64,000 bases of DNA from Chthoniobacterales bacterium (GTDB lineage Bacteria > Verrucomicrobiota > Verrucomicrobiia > Chthoniobacterales > DASVRZ01): positions 62,001-126,000 of the forward strand of contig JBDSQB010000005.1 in assembly GCA_039930045.1 (NCBI GenBank), written 5' to 3'. A program made the translations under genes and the position numbers. The notes under the pieces were generated by a model. That model had not been told where the DNA came from and made no database searches. It saw only the letters and a program-made list of their open reading frames with translations. Shown here piece by piece: positions 1 to 8,539 of this stretch. Position 1 is the first letter of the stretch; each line of letters opens with the position of its first letter.

Positions 1-1
1 T

Positions 2-547
2 TATCCGCTCAGCCTCAATTCCCTCACCGCCGCCTGCAACCAGACGACGAACCGCGAGCCCGTGGTGGATTTCTCGGAAAAACTCGTCGAGGAAACCCTG
101 GCCAACATGCGTGAGAAAAAAATCGCCACCGTTGTCTTCGGTGCTGGCTCACGTGTGCAAAAATATCGTCACAACCTCGGCGACCATTTCACCCTCACTC
201 CCGCCGAGATCGCGCTCCTCTGCATTCTTCTCCTGCGCGGCCCGCAAACCGTGGGCGAACTCCGCACCCGCAGCGAACGCATGACTCCGTGGGAATCCCT
301 CGCGCAAGTCGAGTCGGTGCTCACCGGCCTCGCGGCGGGCGACGAACCACTCGTCCGCCTGCTCCCGATGCGGCCCGGGCAAAAAGAGCAGCGCTACCTG
401 CAACTCCTCGGCGCGACCATGGAAATCGAAGTCCCGTTGGACACTCCGTCCGCTCCGGCGACTCCCACTCGAATGGACCGCATGGAAGCCGAACTCGCCA
501 GTCTCCGAGCCGAGTTTGAGTCGTTTCGGAAACAATTCGAGGGCTAA
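2..547 (+). CDS. YceH/DUF480 family protein (5' end outside window)
   Basis: The reading frame is open from base 2 and begins YPLSLNSLTAACNQTTNREP, the hallmark opening of the YceH (DUF480) family, so the true start lies upstream of the window. The visible part holds the two winged-helix-like halves, including SEKLVEETLANM and LTPAEIALLCILLLRGPQT. The C-terminal 25 residues or so form a short charged coiled coil (MDRMEAELASLRAEFESFR). The family is conserved in many bacteria but its biochemical role is not firmly known. It ends 9 bases from the convergent histidine kinase gene. The family call is confident; the function is not. Confidence 0.9.
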   Translation, partial: YPLSLNSLTAACNQTTNREPVVDFSEKLVEETLANMREKKIATVVFGAGSRVQKYRHNLGDHFTLTPAEIALLCILLLRGPQTVGELRTRSERMTPWESLAQVESVLTGLAAGDEPLVRLLPMRPGQKEQRYLQLLGATMEIEVPLDTPSAPATPTRMDRMEAELASLRAEFESFRKQFEG

Positions 548-555
548 AAGCTTTT

Positions 556-2850
556 CTAACTTTTGACGGCCTTGGCGCGCGGACGTTTGACTGGCTTCGG
601 CAGCGCGCGGGTGATTTTTTTCAACGGCTTGTTTGCCATCAGTGGAGTCACTTTCGAAAGCGGGCGCGACTGGCCGTTTTTCGCGGTCGGATGCGGGACG
701 ATGGCGTCGAGACAGGAGCGCACGGCGGCGGCCAGCTTGGCGGGAGGATAAGGTTTCGGCAGGAAATTTTGGCCGTCGCGCAGGGCATAACCTTTGGCGA
801 TGAGGTCGATGCTGTAACCGCTGGTGTAAATGACTTTGAGTTCGGGCCGCGTCTTCAGCATCCGCTCGGCGAGTTGCAATCCGGAGATGGCCTCGGGCAT
901 GACGATGTCGGTGAGGAGCAGGTCGATTTCGTTCTGTTTTTTGGCCCAGATTTTGAGGGCTTCGACGCCATTTTCCGCGCAGAGAGTTTTGTAGCCTTGC
1001 TCGGTGAGAATGGTGTCCACAAGCAGGCGGAGATTTTCCTCGTCTTCAACAATGAGGACGGTTTCGCGTCCGCGCGGCAACGTCTTGGGAGTGGTGAGCT
1101 TCGGCTCCTGCGGTTGTTCCGCCTGTGAACTGGTCGGGAGGAAAACGCGGAAAGTGGAGCCTTTGCCGACTTCGCTAACGACGTCGATCCAGCCGTTGTG
1201 CTGTTGGACGATGCCGTAAACGGTGGCGAGTCCCATGCCGGTGCCTTTGCCGACTTCCTTGGTGGTGAAAAATGGCTCGAAGATATGACCACGAGTCGCC
1301 TCGCTCATGCCGCAACCGGTGTCGGTGACAGAAAGGCAGATAAATTTGCCTGCGATGGCTTCGCGGTTGGCACGGCAATCAGCGGCGGTGATTTCTTTTT
1401 CCTCGGTCTTGATGATGAGTTGACCACCGTCGGGCATGGCGTCGCGTGCGTTGACCACGAGGTTCATGATGACTTGCTCGAGGCTGCCGTGATCGGCGTG
1501 AATCGGCGGAAGCTCTTGGCTGAATTCGGTCTTGAGCTTGATGTGCTCACCGATGAGGCGGTTCAGCATGGAGAGCAGTCCGGTGATGGCTTCGTTGAGG
1601 CCGAGACCGCGAAGTTGCATGATCTGCTTGCGGCTGAAGGCAAGGAGCTGCCGGGTGAGGGCGGCGGCGCGGTCGGCGGCGACGGAAATTTGCTCGAGCG
1701 ATTCCTGGGTCCGTTCATCGACGCTTTTCGAGAGCATGCTCAAACTCGCATGGCCCTGGATGACGGTGAGAATGTTATTGAAGTCGTGCGCGACGCCGGC
1801 TGCGAGTTGGCCGACGGCTTCCATTTTCTGCGACTGGCGAAGCTGCGCCTCGAGCCGGAGACGTTCGGAAAGATCCTGCCAGATGAGGATGGCGTAGGTT
1901 TGTTTTACGAGGGAAAAAGTCTCGCCGGAGAGCAAAGTGGACCGCGGCTGCCCAGCTTTGTCGAGAACGGTGATCTCGATATTCGTGAGGGAATGCTCGG
2001 CGTGCAGGCGCTGGCGGATGATCGACGGCGTCTGGTCGTCGTCCCAAAGACGGAACGCGGCGGACGTGTGATCGAGCACGTTGTCGCGCTCTTGGGAGGT
2101 CATTTTTAAGAAGGCGTCGTTGCAATCCTCGAAGTGATCCGTGCTCAAACAGACAATCGCCATCGGAAACGGGCTGGAGCGAAACGCCTTGGAAAAACGT
2201 TCCTCGGAGACGCGCAACGAGTCCTGGGCCGAGGTGCGCTGGACGATTTCCTCCTGGAGATGAGTCAGGGTGAGATTGAGGTCCTTCGTGCGCTGGGCGA
2301 CGAGGCGGTCGAGATTTTCGAGAGAGAGCCGAGCCTGCTTGGCGAGTGTCCATTTTTTCGTGAGCGCGTGGGCGAGCTGCACGACTTCGATGTTGTCGAA
2401 GGGTTTTTTGAGAATGAGCAGGCTGTCCGTCCGCTGCGGATTGGCGGTCATTTCCTCCCACGAATAATCGGAATACGCCGTGCAGATGACGATCTGGATG
2501 TCGTCATCGAACTCCCAAATATGGCGGATCGTCTCGATGCCGTCCCAGCCCGGCGGCATGCGCACGTCCACGAAGGCCATCGCGTAGGGACGTCCCTCGG
2601 CGAGAGCTTTTTTCACGAGTTCGAGCCCTTCCTTGCCCTGAAAAGCGGAGTCCATCTCGAAGACAGCGGTCGGTGCCGAGGAGCGACTGGCTGAAGCGGA
2701 TTCCTCGCCAAAAAGGGACGCTTCCGCATCGTTCAAGGCCGACGCATTGCTGCGGGTGCGGCCGAGAATCTTATTAAAATCCTCATGAATCGCCGGATTA
2801 TCATCAATAATCAGGATGCGGCGATTGGTCTCTGGAGGGGTGGCGGTCAT
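556..2850 (-). CDS. Hybrid histidine kinase, REC-PAS-HisKA-HATPase-REC
   Basis: A 764-residue soluble hybrid sensor kinase. An N-terminal receiver (about residues 11-165) has [10 protein letters not shown] and the phospho-acceptor D95 in [10 protein letters not shown] coiled linker (170-215) leads to a PAS domain (about 215-330). The HisKA domain carries H355 in [12 protein letters not shown], followed by an HATPase with N box [11 protein letters not shown]1 DTGCGM and the [18 protein letters not shown] region (about 455-575). The C-terminal receiver (598-715) has D648 in [10 protein letters not shown] basic proline/lysine tail ends the protein. There is no membrane segment. It starts 2 bases after the stop of the upstream membrane kinase gene, so the two are probably co-transcribed and may form a phosphorelay. 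The input signal is unknown. Confidence 0.95.
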   Translation of the reverse strand: MTATPPETNRRILIIDDNPAIHEDFNKILGRTRSNASALNDAEASLFGEESASASRSSAPTAVFEMDSAFQGKEGLELVKKALAEGRPYAMAFVDVRMPPGWDGIETIRHIWEFDDDIQIVICTAYSDYSWEEMTANPQRTDSLLILKKPFDNIEVVQLAHALTKKWTLAKQARLSLENLDRLVAQRTKDLNLTLTHLQEEIVQRTSAQDSLRVSEERFSKAFRSSPFPMAIVCLSTDHFEDCNDAFLKMTSQERDNVLDHTSAAFRLWDDDQTPSIIRQRLHAEHSLTNIEITVLDKAGQPRSTLLSGETFSLVKQTYAILIWQDLSERLRLEAQLRQSQKMEAVGQLAAGVAHDFNNILTVIQGHASLSMLSKSVDERTQESLEQISVAADRAAALTRQLLAFSRKQIMQLRGLGLNEAITGLLSMLNRLIGEHIKLKTEFSQELPPIHADHGSLEQVIMNLVVNARDAMPDGGQLIIKTEEKEITAADCRANREAIAGKFICLSVTDTGCGMSEATRGHIFEPFFTTKEVGKGTGMGLATVYGIVQQHNGWIDVVSEVGKGSTFRVFLPTSSQAEQPQEPKLTTPKTLPRGRETVLIVEDEENLRLLVDTILTEQGYKTLCAENGVEALKIWAKKQNEIDLLLTDIVMPEAISGLQLAERMLKTRPELKVIYTSGYSIDLIAKGYALRDGQNFLPKPYPPAKLAAAVRSCLDAIVPHPTAKNGQSRPLSKVTPLMANKPLKKITRALPKPVKRPRAKAVKS

Positions 2851-2852
2851 GA

Positions 2853-4898
2853 TTAAGATTTTGCGGTGGCGACGGGCAGTTCCAGGATGAAGGAGGCACC
2901 CTGTCCGGGACCTTCGCTTTCGGCGCGGAGCGAGCCACCCATTTCTTGAGCAGCCAGCGCGCCAATGTGGAGTCCAAATCCGTGTCCGTCTGTTTTCGTG
3001 GTAAAACCGTGCGAGAAAATTTTCGTCAGATTATCCGGCGCAATGCCGCAGCCTTGGTCGCGCACGGTGATTTTGACTTTGTTGTTGCCGTTAAGGGCGG
3101 CGCTGACGGTGATTTTGCGATCTTTGCGCGGCACCTCCTCCATCGCATTCTTGGAATTGCGAAGCAGATTCACTAAAATCTGGAGCACTTTGTGTTTTTC
3201 GACCGCCACATTGGGCAGCGCATCGTCGTCTTTGCGGACGACTTTGATTCCATTCCGGGTGAATGACGGAGCGTTAATTTGCATCGCGTCCTCGACAAGA
3301 TCCTTGGGAGAACACGACTCGACCATGCCCGACACTTTTGCGTAGCTCTGCTGCATCGAGACGATGTGTTTAATGTGCTCGACGTTTTTGATCAGCATCG
3401 CCAATTCATTCACCATATCGACATGTTCCTCGCTGAGATGTTCAGTCAGGCTCACCAGATAAGTCGGGAGCTGCTTGCCTTTCGGATCGGAGGAAATGTA
3501 TTTGCCGAGATCGTTGGTGTGCTCGCGGAGGAGGGTGGTGACCTTTGCCAGACTGGCCAGTTTGGAGTTTTTGATCAGGTCGCTGAGGATGGTGGAGGAA
3601 ACGTTGACGCTGTTCAGGACGTTGCCGACGTTGTGTAGTACCCCCGTCGCCACCTCCGCCATGCCAGCCTGGCGCGAAATGTCGAGCAGCTGGAGTTGGA
3701 GCGTGTCGAGTTCCATTTCAGCCTGTTTCTGCTCCGTGACATCGAGCAGGAACCCGTGGGTATAGACCTGATTCTTCACCGGATCGCGCACGATGGCCGA
3801 CTGATCGCGGAACCAATGCAGGCGTCCGTAACGGTCGTAAACGCGGTATTCGCAGATGAATTGGTCGCCATTCCGATCCATCAACTGCGCCTTGGCCTTG
3901 AACGTCTCCTGATCGTCTGCGTGGAGCCGCTCGTCCCAGATTTTCGGATTTCCAACCCATTCCTCCTGGGTAAAACCGAGGATGCCCTCGATCTGCGGGC
4001 TCACATAAAACCACCCGCCGGACTGGGTGCTCTCGGCGTTGTAGGTGATCATCGGAAGCTGCTCAACCAAGGTGCGATATTTGATCTCGGCGGCGCGCAG
4101 ATTCTCCTCGACCCGTTTGCGCTCGGAGATTTCGTGCTCCATCGCCTCGACTTTTTTGTTCAACTCCTCGGGCACTTTCTGCAACGCCCGATCCTGACCC
4201 TGCACCTCGTCCAGCATTCGATTGAAAGCCGTGGTGAAAACCCCAATCTCGTCGTTGCCACCCTTCGGTGCGCGCAGTGTGTAATCGCGGCGCTCGGTGA
4301 TTCCCTGCGCCGTCCGCAAAAGCTCCAAAAGTGGCGCCGAGACGATGGCTTGGAGCCGCGACGCCAGAAAGATCGAAAGCGCAATCACCGCCGCCAAAAT
4401 CAGCAAAGTCGCCACGCTATGAAACCCGATCAGATGCTCTTGGGTGGATTGAAAATCATCGACGATCAGCAGCGTGCCGAGCCGGGACTTATTCTGCATA
4501 ATCGGCTGGCGCAGCACCAGATAAGGTCCATTGCGAACCATCCCATCCGGCGCGTCCTTCAGGATCAATGCCTTGTCTTGAGTCAGACTGCCAAACTCTG
4601 CAAAAATCGCATGGTTCGGGAGCTGGATTTGCGAGTAAACGATCCCCGGCTTGGCCGTCAGCGACTGGAGCAAGGCGTGCGCGACTCCCATGTTTCTGGT
4701 CTGGAGGAGCGGTGTGGCGTTTGCTGAAACCATCTTGCCCAGCACTTCGACATCGGTCTTGATCGTGGTGCGCAGGTTAAACCATTCGTAGGTAAAAAAG
4801 CAGGCCGAGGCCAGCGCCAGCGACGAGGTGCTGGCGACCAAAAGCATGAACATTAGCTTTTTGACCAAGGGTATGTTCCGAAATATCTGCATGTCCAA
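2853..4898 (-). CDS. Membrane sensor histidine kinase, HAMP-PAS-HATPase
   Basis: A 681-residue sensor kinase. TM1 is at about residues 12-36, followed by a periplasmic sensor region of about 115 residues and TM2 at about 158-180. A HAMP linker (180-235, ending NDEIGVFTTAFNRMLDEV), a coiled coil, a PAS domain (267-393) and then the kinase core follow. The likely phospho-acceptor is H422 in MAEVATGVLHNVGNVLNSV, a non-classical H box. The HATPase domain has NLLRNSKNAM, RDQGCGI and GHGFGLHIGALAAQEMGG. The short cytoplasmic N-terminus plus the TM-loop-TM layout resembles CHASE8-type sensors. It is the first gene of a two-kinase operon; the following hybrid kinase begins 2 bases downstream. No dedicated response regulator is seen nearby. 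Confidence 0.93.
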   Translation of the reverse strand: MDMQIFRNIPLVKKLMFMLLVASTSSLALASACFFTYEWFNLRTTIKTDVEVLGKMVSANATPLLQTRNMGVAHALLQSLTAKPGIVYSQIQLPNHAIFAEFGSLTQDKALILKDAPDGMVRNGPYLVLRQPIMQNKSRLGTLLIVDDFQSTQEHLIGFHSVATLLILAAVIALSIFLASRLQAIVSAPLLELLRTAQGITERRDYTLRAPKGGNDEIGVFTTAFNRMLDEVQGQDRALQKVPEELNKKVEAMEHEISERKRVEENLRAAEIKYRTLVEQLPMITYNAESTQSGGWFYVSPQIEGILGFTQEEWVGNPKIWDERLHADDQETFKAKAQLMDRNGDQFICEYRVYDRYGRLHWFRDQSAIVRDPVKNQVYTHGFLLDVTEQKQAEMELDTLQLQLLDISRQAGMAEVATGVLHNVGNVLNSVNVSSTILSDLIKNSKLASLAKVTTLLREHTNDLGKYISSDPKGKQLPTYLVSLTEHLSEEHVDMVNELAMLIKNVEHIKHIVSMQQSYAKVSGMVESCSPKDLVEDAMQINAPSFTRNGIKVVRKDDDALPNVAVEKHKVLQILVNLLRNSKNAMEEVPRKDRKITVSAALNGNNKVKITVRDQGCGIAPDNLTKIFSHGFTTKTDGHGFGLHIGALAAQEMGGSLRAESEGPGQGASFILELPVATAKS

Positions 4899-5022
4899 TC
4901 ATGAGACTAGCAGCTTTGGAGCCACTCCGGCTCATATCGGCGATTTGCCCGAAATTATTTCTTCGATTCCACGAATAAGGAACTTTTCGGCCCAACCAAG
5001 CCGCAAAAATGAGAAACGCGAC

Positions 5023-5304
5023 TCAGTCTTTGTTCTGCCGATCCCAGAGAAATTTAATGGAAACCAGGCAGGCCAGTCCCACCGCCACCAGCGCGTAGGC
5101 GAGGGGACGGGCCTGAAAGTCGGCCACGATTTTCTCCTCAATCTCGGCGGCGCGAGTTGCGCCATTTCGCAGTTGGTAACGCGCCCGCTTGGTCGCTTTT
5201 GCAGAATCGCTAAGGAGTTTTTCTGCCACGAGCGAGCCGAGATTTTGCAGCTTGCCGAGATCGTCAGAGGCGCGTTCGAGAAGTCGTGAAGCGGGAGTTT
5301 TCAT
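5023..5304 (-). CDS. Small DUF883/ElaB-like membrane-anchored protein
   Basis: A 93-residue protein counted from the ATG at 5304 (MKTPASRLLERASDD). An upstream in-frame start would add 13 poorly protein-like residues. An amphipathic, charged helical region of about 65 residues is followed by one C-terminal TM helix (PLAYALVAVGLACLVSIKFLW) and the basic tail DRQNKD. This layout matches the ElaB/YqjD/DUF883 group, tail-anchored inner-membrane proteins some of which bind ribosomes in E. coli. The similarity is by layout, not by strong sequence motif. It probably shares a transcript with the membrane protein gene upstream (5350-5850). Confidence 0.7.
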   Translation of the reverse strand: MKTPASRLLERASDDLGKLQNLGSLVAEKLLSDSAKATKRARYQLRNGATRAAEIEEKIVADFQARPLAYALVAVGLACLVSIKFLWDRQNKD

Positions 5305-5349
5305 GCGAGTTCCATTCGTATCGCACGACTGGGCCAGAGGCAAAACTAT

Positions 5350-5850
5350 TTACGGCTGCGAAGTGACCGGCACCGGCGGTGGACTTTGCAACGCCAGCGG
5401 CGTTTTTCGCAGGTAAAACATCGCCATGCCACCCTGGTAAAACACCGAGACCAGCATGAGCAGCGCATAGGCCACCTTCATCAGCGGCTGCAACGCGCCC
5501 GCCGCATCGCCCTCAAACCTTGGCAAACTCTGCAACTGGAGCAGCAAATTCTCTGGCAAATCATTCATCGGCAGAGTCGGCGGATGCGCCAGACTCCGCA
5601 GGCAATATGACAGAATCACTAGAAGCAATCCGAGTTGCGATCCGACCAGCCAGCCCGTGGCGCGAGTTTGCTGCTGATGGAGAAACCACCGGCCGCGGAG
5701 TTCGATTCCACCCAAAGTCACCAGTGCGACTCCGACCAAGGCCCCCGTGGCATCGCGCCAGATCGCGGCGCAAAGCAGACTGAGCGCGCCCATCAAGACG
5801 AGGCTCGTGCCGTCGAAAAAAGACAGCTTGGAAATTTTCTTCTGCAACAT
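5350..5850 (-). CDS. Unknown multi-pass membrane protein
   Basis: A 166-residue protein counted from the ATG at 5850 (MLQKKISKLSFFDG). Longer in-frame readings run into the tRNA-Pro gene and give the false N-terminus typical of such read-through, so they are rejected. There are about four hydrophobic segments: SLVLMGALSLLCAAIW, ALVGVALVTLGGIEL, GLLLVILSYCLRSL and KVAYALLMLVSVFYQGGMAMFYL. The C-terminal tail is proline-rich. I do not recognise the family. It lies directly downstream of the tRNA-Pro gene on the same strand and 45 bases upstream of the ElaB-like gene, so these may form a small operon. Confidence 0.65.
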   Translation of the reverse strand: MLQKKISKLSFFDGTSLVLMGALSLLCAAIWRDATGALVGVALVTLGGIELRGRWFLHQQQTRATGWLVGSQLGLLLVILSYCLRSLAHPPTLPMNDLPENLLLQLQSLPRFEGDAAGALQPLMKVAYALLMLVSVFYQGGMAMFYLRKTPLALQSPPPVPVTSQP

Positions 5851-5879
5851 TGGCTCACAAAGCCAGCTCCACTGAAAAA

Positions 5880-5953
5880 TCGGGGCGAAAGGATTCGAAC
5901 CTTCGACCTCCTGGTCCCAAACCAGGCGCTCTACCAAGCTAAGCTACGCCCCG
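5880..5953 (-). tRNA. tRNA-Pro (anticodon UGG)
   Basis: Read on the minus strand, the 5' end CGGGGCG pairs with CGCCCCG at the 3' end, and the discriminator is A (complement of 5880). The anticodon stem CCTGG/CCAGG encloses the 7-base loop TTTGGGA, giving anticodon TGG. The T arm contains GGTTCGAATCC and the D arm contains AGCTTGGTAG. No CCA is encoded. A short T-run follows directly downstream and could terminate the transcript. Confidence 0.97.
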
Positions 5954-6022
5954 TTTTTCAAAGAGTGGGCCTCACTATGGCCGTGGAAAATCGATTGGCA
6001 AGCGGAAAGGCGGGACTTCCAT

Positions 6023-7963
6023 TTAGTTCTGCGCTTTGTAAACCGCGCAGCCGGCCACAGTGAAATGCAACTCGGATGTGAGTTTTTCCACGTGGCCATT
6101 GCCGCCGAATCTTTCCTCGTTGCTGGAAAGAACCAGCTCCCATTTCCCGCCGTCGATCGCCGGGGAAATCGAGCCTTCCAACACCTGTCCGCCGTGGCCG
6201 CCGACGAGGTCGAAGAGCACCAGCCATTCGGTGTCCGATCCGCTGAGCCGGAGCGCGCCGATGCCGGTGGCAATTTCCTGCACGCCATAGGTCTCACGGT
6301 CCTGTGGACGAAAGGCCGTCTCCGCGCTGCGCAAGGCGAGGCAGGTGCGGTAAAGTGCTAACATTCCGGCATGTTCCTTCAGTTGAGTTTCATTCCAATC
6401 CAACTGCGAATTGCGGAACGTCGTTTCCGTCTGCGGATCAGGCAGGCGATCCAAGGTTTCCGGATGATTGAAGGCCTTGAAATCCTTAAACTCCTCGCGG
6501 CGTCCGGCGGTGATCAGGCGGCCCAGTTCGTCGTTGTGATCCGTGAAAAACTGGAACGGCGTCGAGGCATTCCATTCCTGGCCCATGAAGAGCAGCGGCG
6601 AATACGGCGAGAGCAGGAGCAGCACCGAACAAGCCCGGTAAGACTCGGGTGAAATCAGGTGCCCGATGCGCTCGCCAAAAGCGTGATTCCCGATCTGGTC
6701 GTGATTCGAAATGCAGTGGATGAACTTCACCGGCGGGATGTGACCCGCATGGCTGCCGCGATTTTTTCCCTGCACCCGCGAATACTGGCCGCAATAAAGC
6801 CAGCCGTGGCGCAGCGTCTCCAGCACGTCGCTCAGAGAGCCGGTGAAATCGCCGAGATACGACTCGTTCTCGCCCGTGTTGGAAACGCGCGCGCTGTGAT
6901 GAAAATCGTCGGCCCAGACGCCATCGAAGCCCATTCCGGTTTCCTCCTCGGGCAGGAGAAGATTCGACTCGTTGCGCGGGTCCTCGGCGATGGCAAATCC
7001 ATCGAGCTGATGAATGCTGCGCGTGAGTTCCTGCAAGAGGTGAGGGGACGATTCGTCGATGATCGCGTGAGTGGCATCGAGCCGGAATCCATCCACATGG
7101 AAGTCGCGCATCCAGTAGCCGGGATTCGCCGCGACGAACTCCCTCAGCGGACGAAAATCCGGGCTGCCATAACGAATCGCGCCGCCCCACGGCGTCTTGC
7201 AATCCTCGTCCAGATAGTCGCCGATGAAGGCCGCGAGATAATTTCCGTCGGGGCCAAAATGGTTATAGACCACGTCCAGAATCACCGCGAGCCCGAGACT
7301 GTGCGCGGCATCGACGAAGGCGCGAAAATCATCGGGAGTTCCATAGCATTCAGCGGGCGCGTAGAGATAAACGCCGTCGTAACCCCAGTTGCGTTCGCCG
7401 GGAAACGCAGCAATCGGCATCACCTCGATCGCGGTCGCGCCCAGGTCGCGAATGTGGGGCAGCCGTTCAATCGCCGAGAGAAACGTCCCCTCGCGGGTAA
7501 ACGTCCCGATGTGCATCTCGTAGATCACCAGATCGCGCAACTCGGGCCGCATCCAGTCGTCGTCATTCCAGGGAAAATGCCGCGCATCGACGACCATCGA
7601 CGGCCCGTGCACGCCGAGCGGCTGGAAGCGCGACGCCGGATCGGGGAAACTGTCGTTTCCATTCAGCCGATAACTATACAAGTCGCCTGCCGCCCCCAGT
7701 TCATCGAGCCCGGTGAAAAAACCGCCGCCGTCTTCGTTGAGCGCGATCCGACGCGCCGGTTCCGGCAACTGGCCGGGGAGAATCGTCTCCGCTGGCAGAT
7801 CGGTTGGATCGTAAATATTCACCTCCACCATTTCCACCTGCGGAGCCCAGACCCGGTAGCTCACGCCCGAGGTTTCCACTCGCGCTCCTGGACCAACGGA
7901 GTTGGGGGACGGAATCGATGGGGACAGGGACATTTCGGGCAGACTCGTTGCGTGCATCATCAC
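6023..7963 (-). CDS. treZ: Malto-oligosyltrehalose trehalohydrolase
   Basis: A 646-residue GH13 enzyme that releases trehalose from maltooligosyl-trehalose. An N-terminal CBM48-like domain (GVSYRVWAPQVEMVEVNIYD) precedes the (beta/alpha)8 barrel. The expected motifs are DVVYNHFGPDGN (region I), DGFRLDATHAI with nucleophile D296, AIAEDPRNESNL with acid/base E327, and ISNHDQIGNHAFG. The order and the PWGGAIRYG stretch before region II are typical of TreZ rather than of a branching enzyme. The start is GTG at 7963, with two ATG codons directly after it. No treY or treS is adjacent. Together with glgX at 29.4 kb it suggests glycogen-to-trehalose metabolism. No Shine-Dalgarno sequence is obvious. 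Confidence 0.92.
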   Translation of the reverse strand: MMMHATSLPEMSLSPSIPSPNSVGPGARVETSGVSYRVWAPQVEMVEVNIYDPTDLPAETILPGQLPEPARRIALNEDGGGFFTGLDELGAAGDLYSYRLNGNDSFPDPASRFQPLGVHGPSMVVDARHFPWNDDDWMRPELRDLVIYEMHIGTFTREGTFLSAIERLPHIRDLGATAIEVMPIAAFPGERNWGYDGVYLYAPAECYGTPDDFRAFVDAAHSLGLAVILDVVYNHFGPDGNYLAAFIGDYLDEDCKTPWGGAIRYGSPDFRPLREFVAANPGYWMRDFHVDGFRLDATHAIIDESSPHLLQELTRSIHQLDGFAIAEDPRNESNLLLPEEETGMGFDGVWADDFHHSARVSNTGENESYLGDFTGSLSDVLETLRHGWLYCGQYSRVQGKNRGSHAGHIPPVKFIHCISNHDQIGNHAFGERIGHLISPESYRACSVLLLLSPYSPLLFMGQEWNASTPFQFFTDHNDELGRLITAGRREEFKDFKAFNHPETLDRLPDPQTETTFRNSQLDWNETQLKEHAGMLALYRTCLALRSAETAFRPQDRETYGVQEIATGIGALRLSGSDTEWLVLFDLVGGHGGQVLEGSISPAIDGGKWELVLSSNEERFGGNGHVEKLTSELHFTVAGCAVYKAQN

Positions 7964-8111
7964 ACTGGCAACGGCGCAGCGTCGAGGGATGCGTGTCAGG
8001 TTAAAACCTTAGTCCCGCCTCCCGCCCGGCTCCGGGATCACGCCGCGCCCGCTTCCGCCGCCCGCGTCTTTTCCCCTTGAAGTCGCCGCCTTTCTTGAAC
8101 AGCTTCCCTGC

Positions 8112-8522
8112 ATGGCGCAGCTCCTCATCCCGGGCGACACAACCCCTCACGACCTCCCCCCGGAAGGCGTCACGATTGGTCGCGGGGACACCAACGACAT
8201 CGTCATCCCCGACGACGGAGTCTCTGGCCTGCACGCCGAAATCCGCCTCGACGGCGAAACGTATCAAGTCCGCGACCTCGGCTCGTCCAACGGCACACGA
8301 GTCAACGGCAACCGCATCAGTCAATCCGAATTGCGCGACCGCGACATCGTCGCCTTCGGCCCCATCCAATGCGCCTTCTTTTTGGCCGCGAAAACGCCCG
8401 CCGAAGTCCCTGTAGAGCCTGCCATGAAAGTTCCTGAACCGGAGCCCGCGCCAGCCAAAGCCAGCGTCGCTGCGAAACTAGGCGGCTTCTTCAAAGGCGT
8501 CCTCCGCCGCCCCGGCAAATAG
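8112..8522 (+). CDS. Small FHA-domain protein
   Basis: 136 residues. A forkhead-associated domain occupies about residues 18-90 with the canonical phosphothreonine-binding positions: GVTIGRGDTNDIVI (GR), GVSGLHAEIRL (S-x-x-H, here S-G-L-H) and DLGSSNGTRVNG (SSNGT). A proline/alanine/glutamate-rich linker follows, then a basic, glycine-containing C-terminus (AAKLGGFFKGVLRRPGK) that might touch membrane or nucleic acid. Such proteins read threonine phosphorylation, but no Ser/Thr kinase lies in this window, so the partner is unknown. It ends 17 bases before the Mpl-like gene and may be co-transcribed with it. A second FHA protein sits at the far end of the window. Confidence 0.85.
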   Translation: MAQLLIPGDTTPHDLPPEGVTIGRGDTNDIVIPDDGVSGLHAEIRLDGETYQVRDLGSSNGTRVNGNRISQSELRDRDIVAFGPIQCAFFLAAKTPAEVPVEPAMKVPEPEPAPAKASVAAKLGGFFKGVLRRPGK

Positions 8523-8539
8523 GCCCGGGCGGAGTCAGA

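Noticed and set aside
5851-5937. N-terminal extension of the membrane protein (MVERLVWDQEVEGSNPFAP)
   Set aside because: This is the well-known false peptide produced by translating through a tRNA gene; the tRNA-Pro occupies the sequence.
6659-8080. 473-residue open frame antisense to treZ
   Set aside because: No motif, and the treZ catalytic motifs are clear on the opposite strand.
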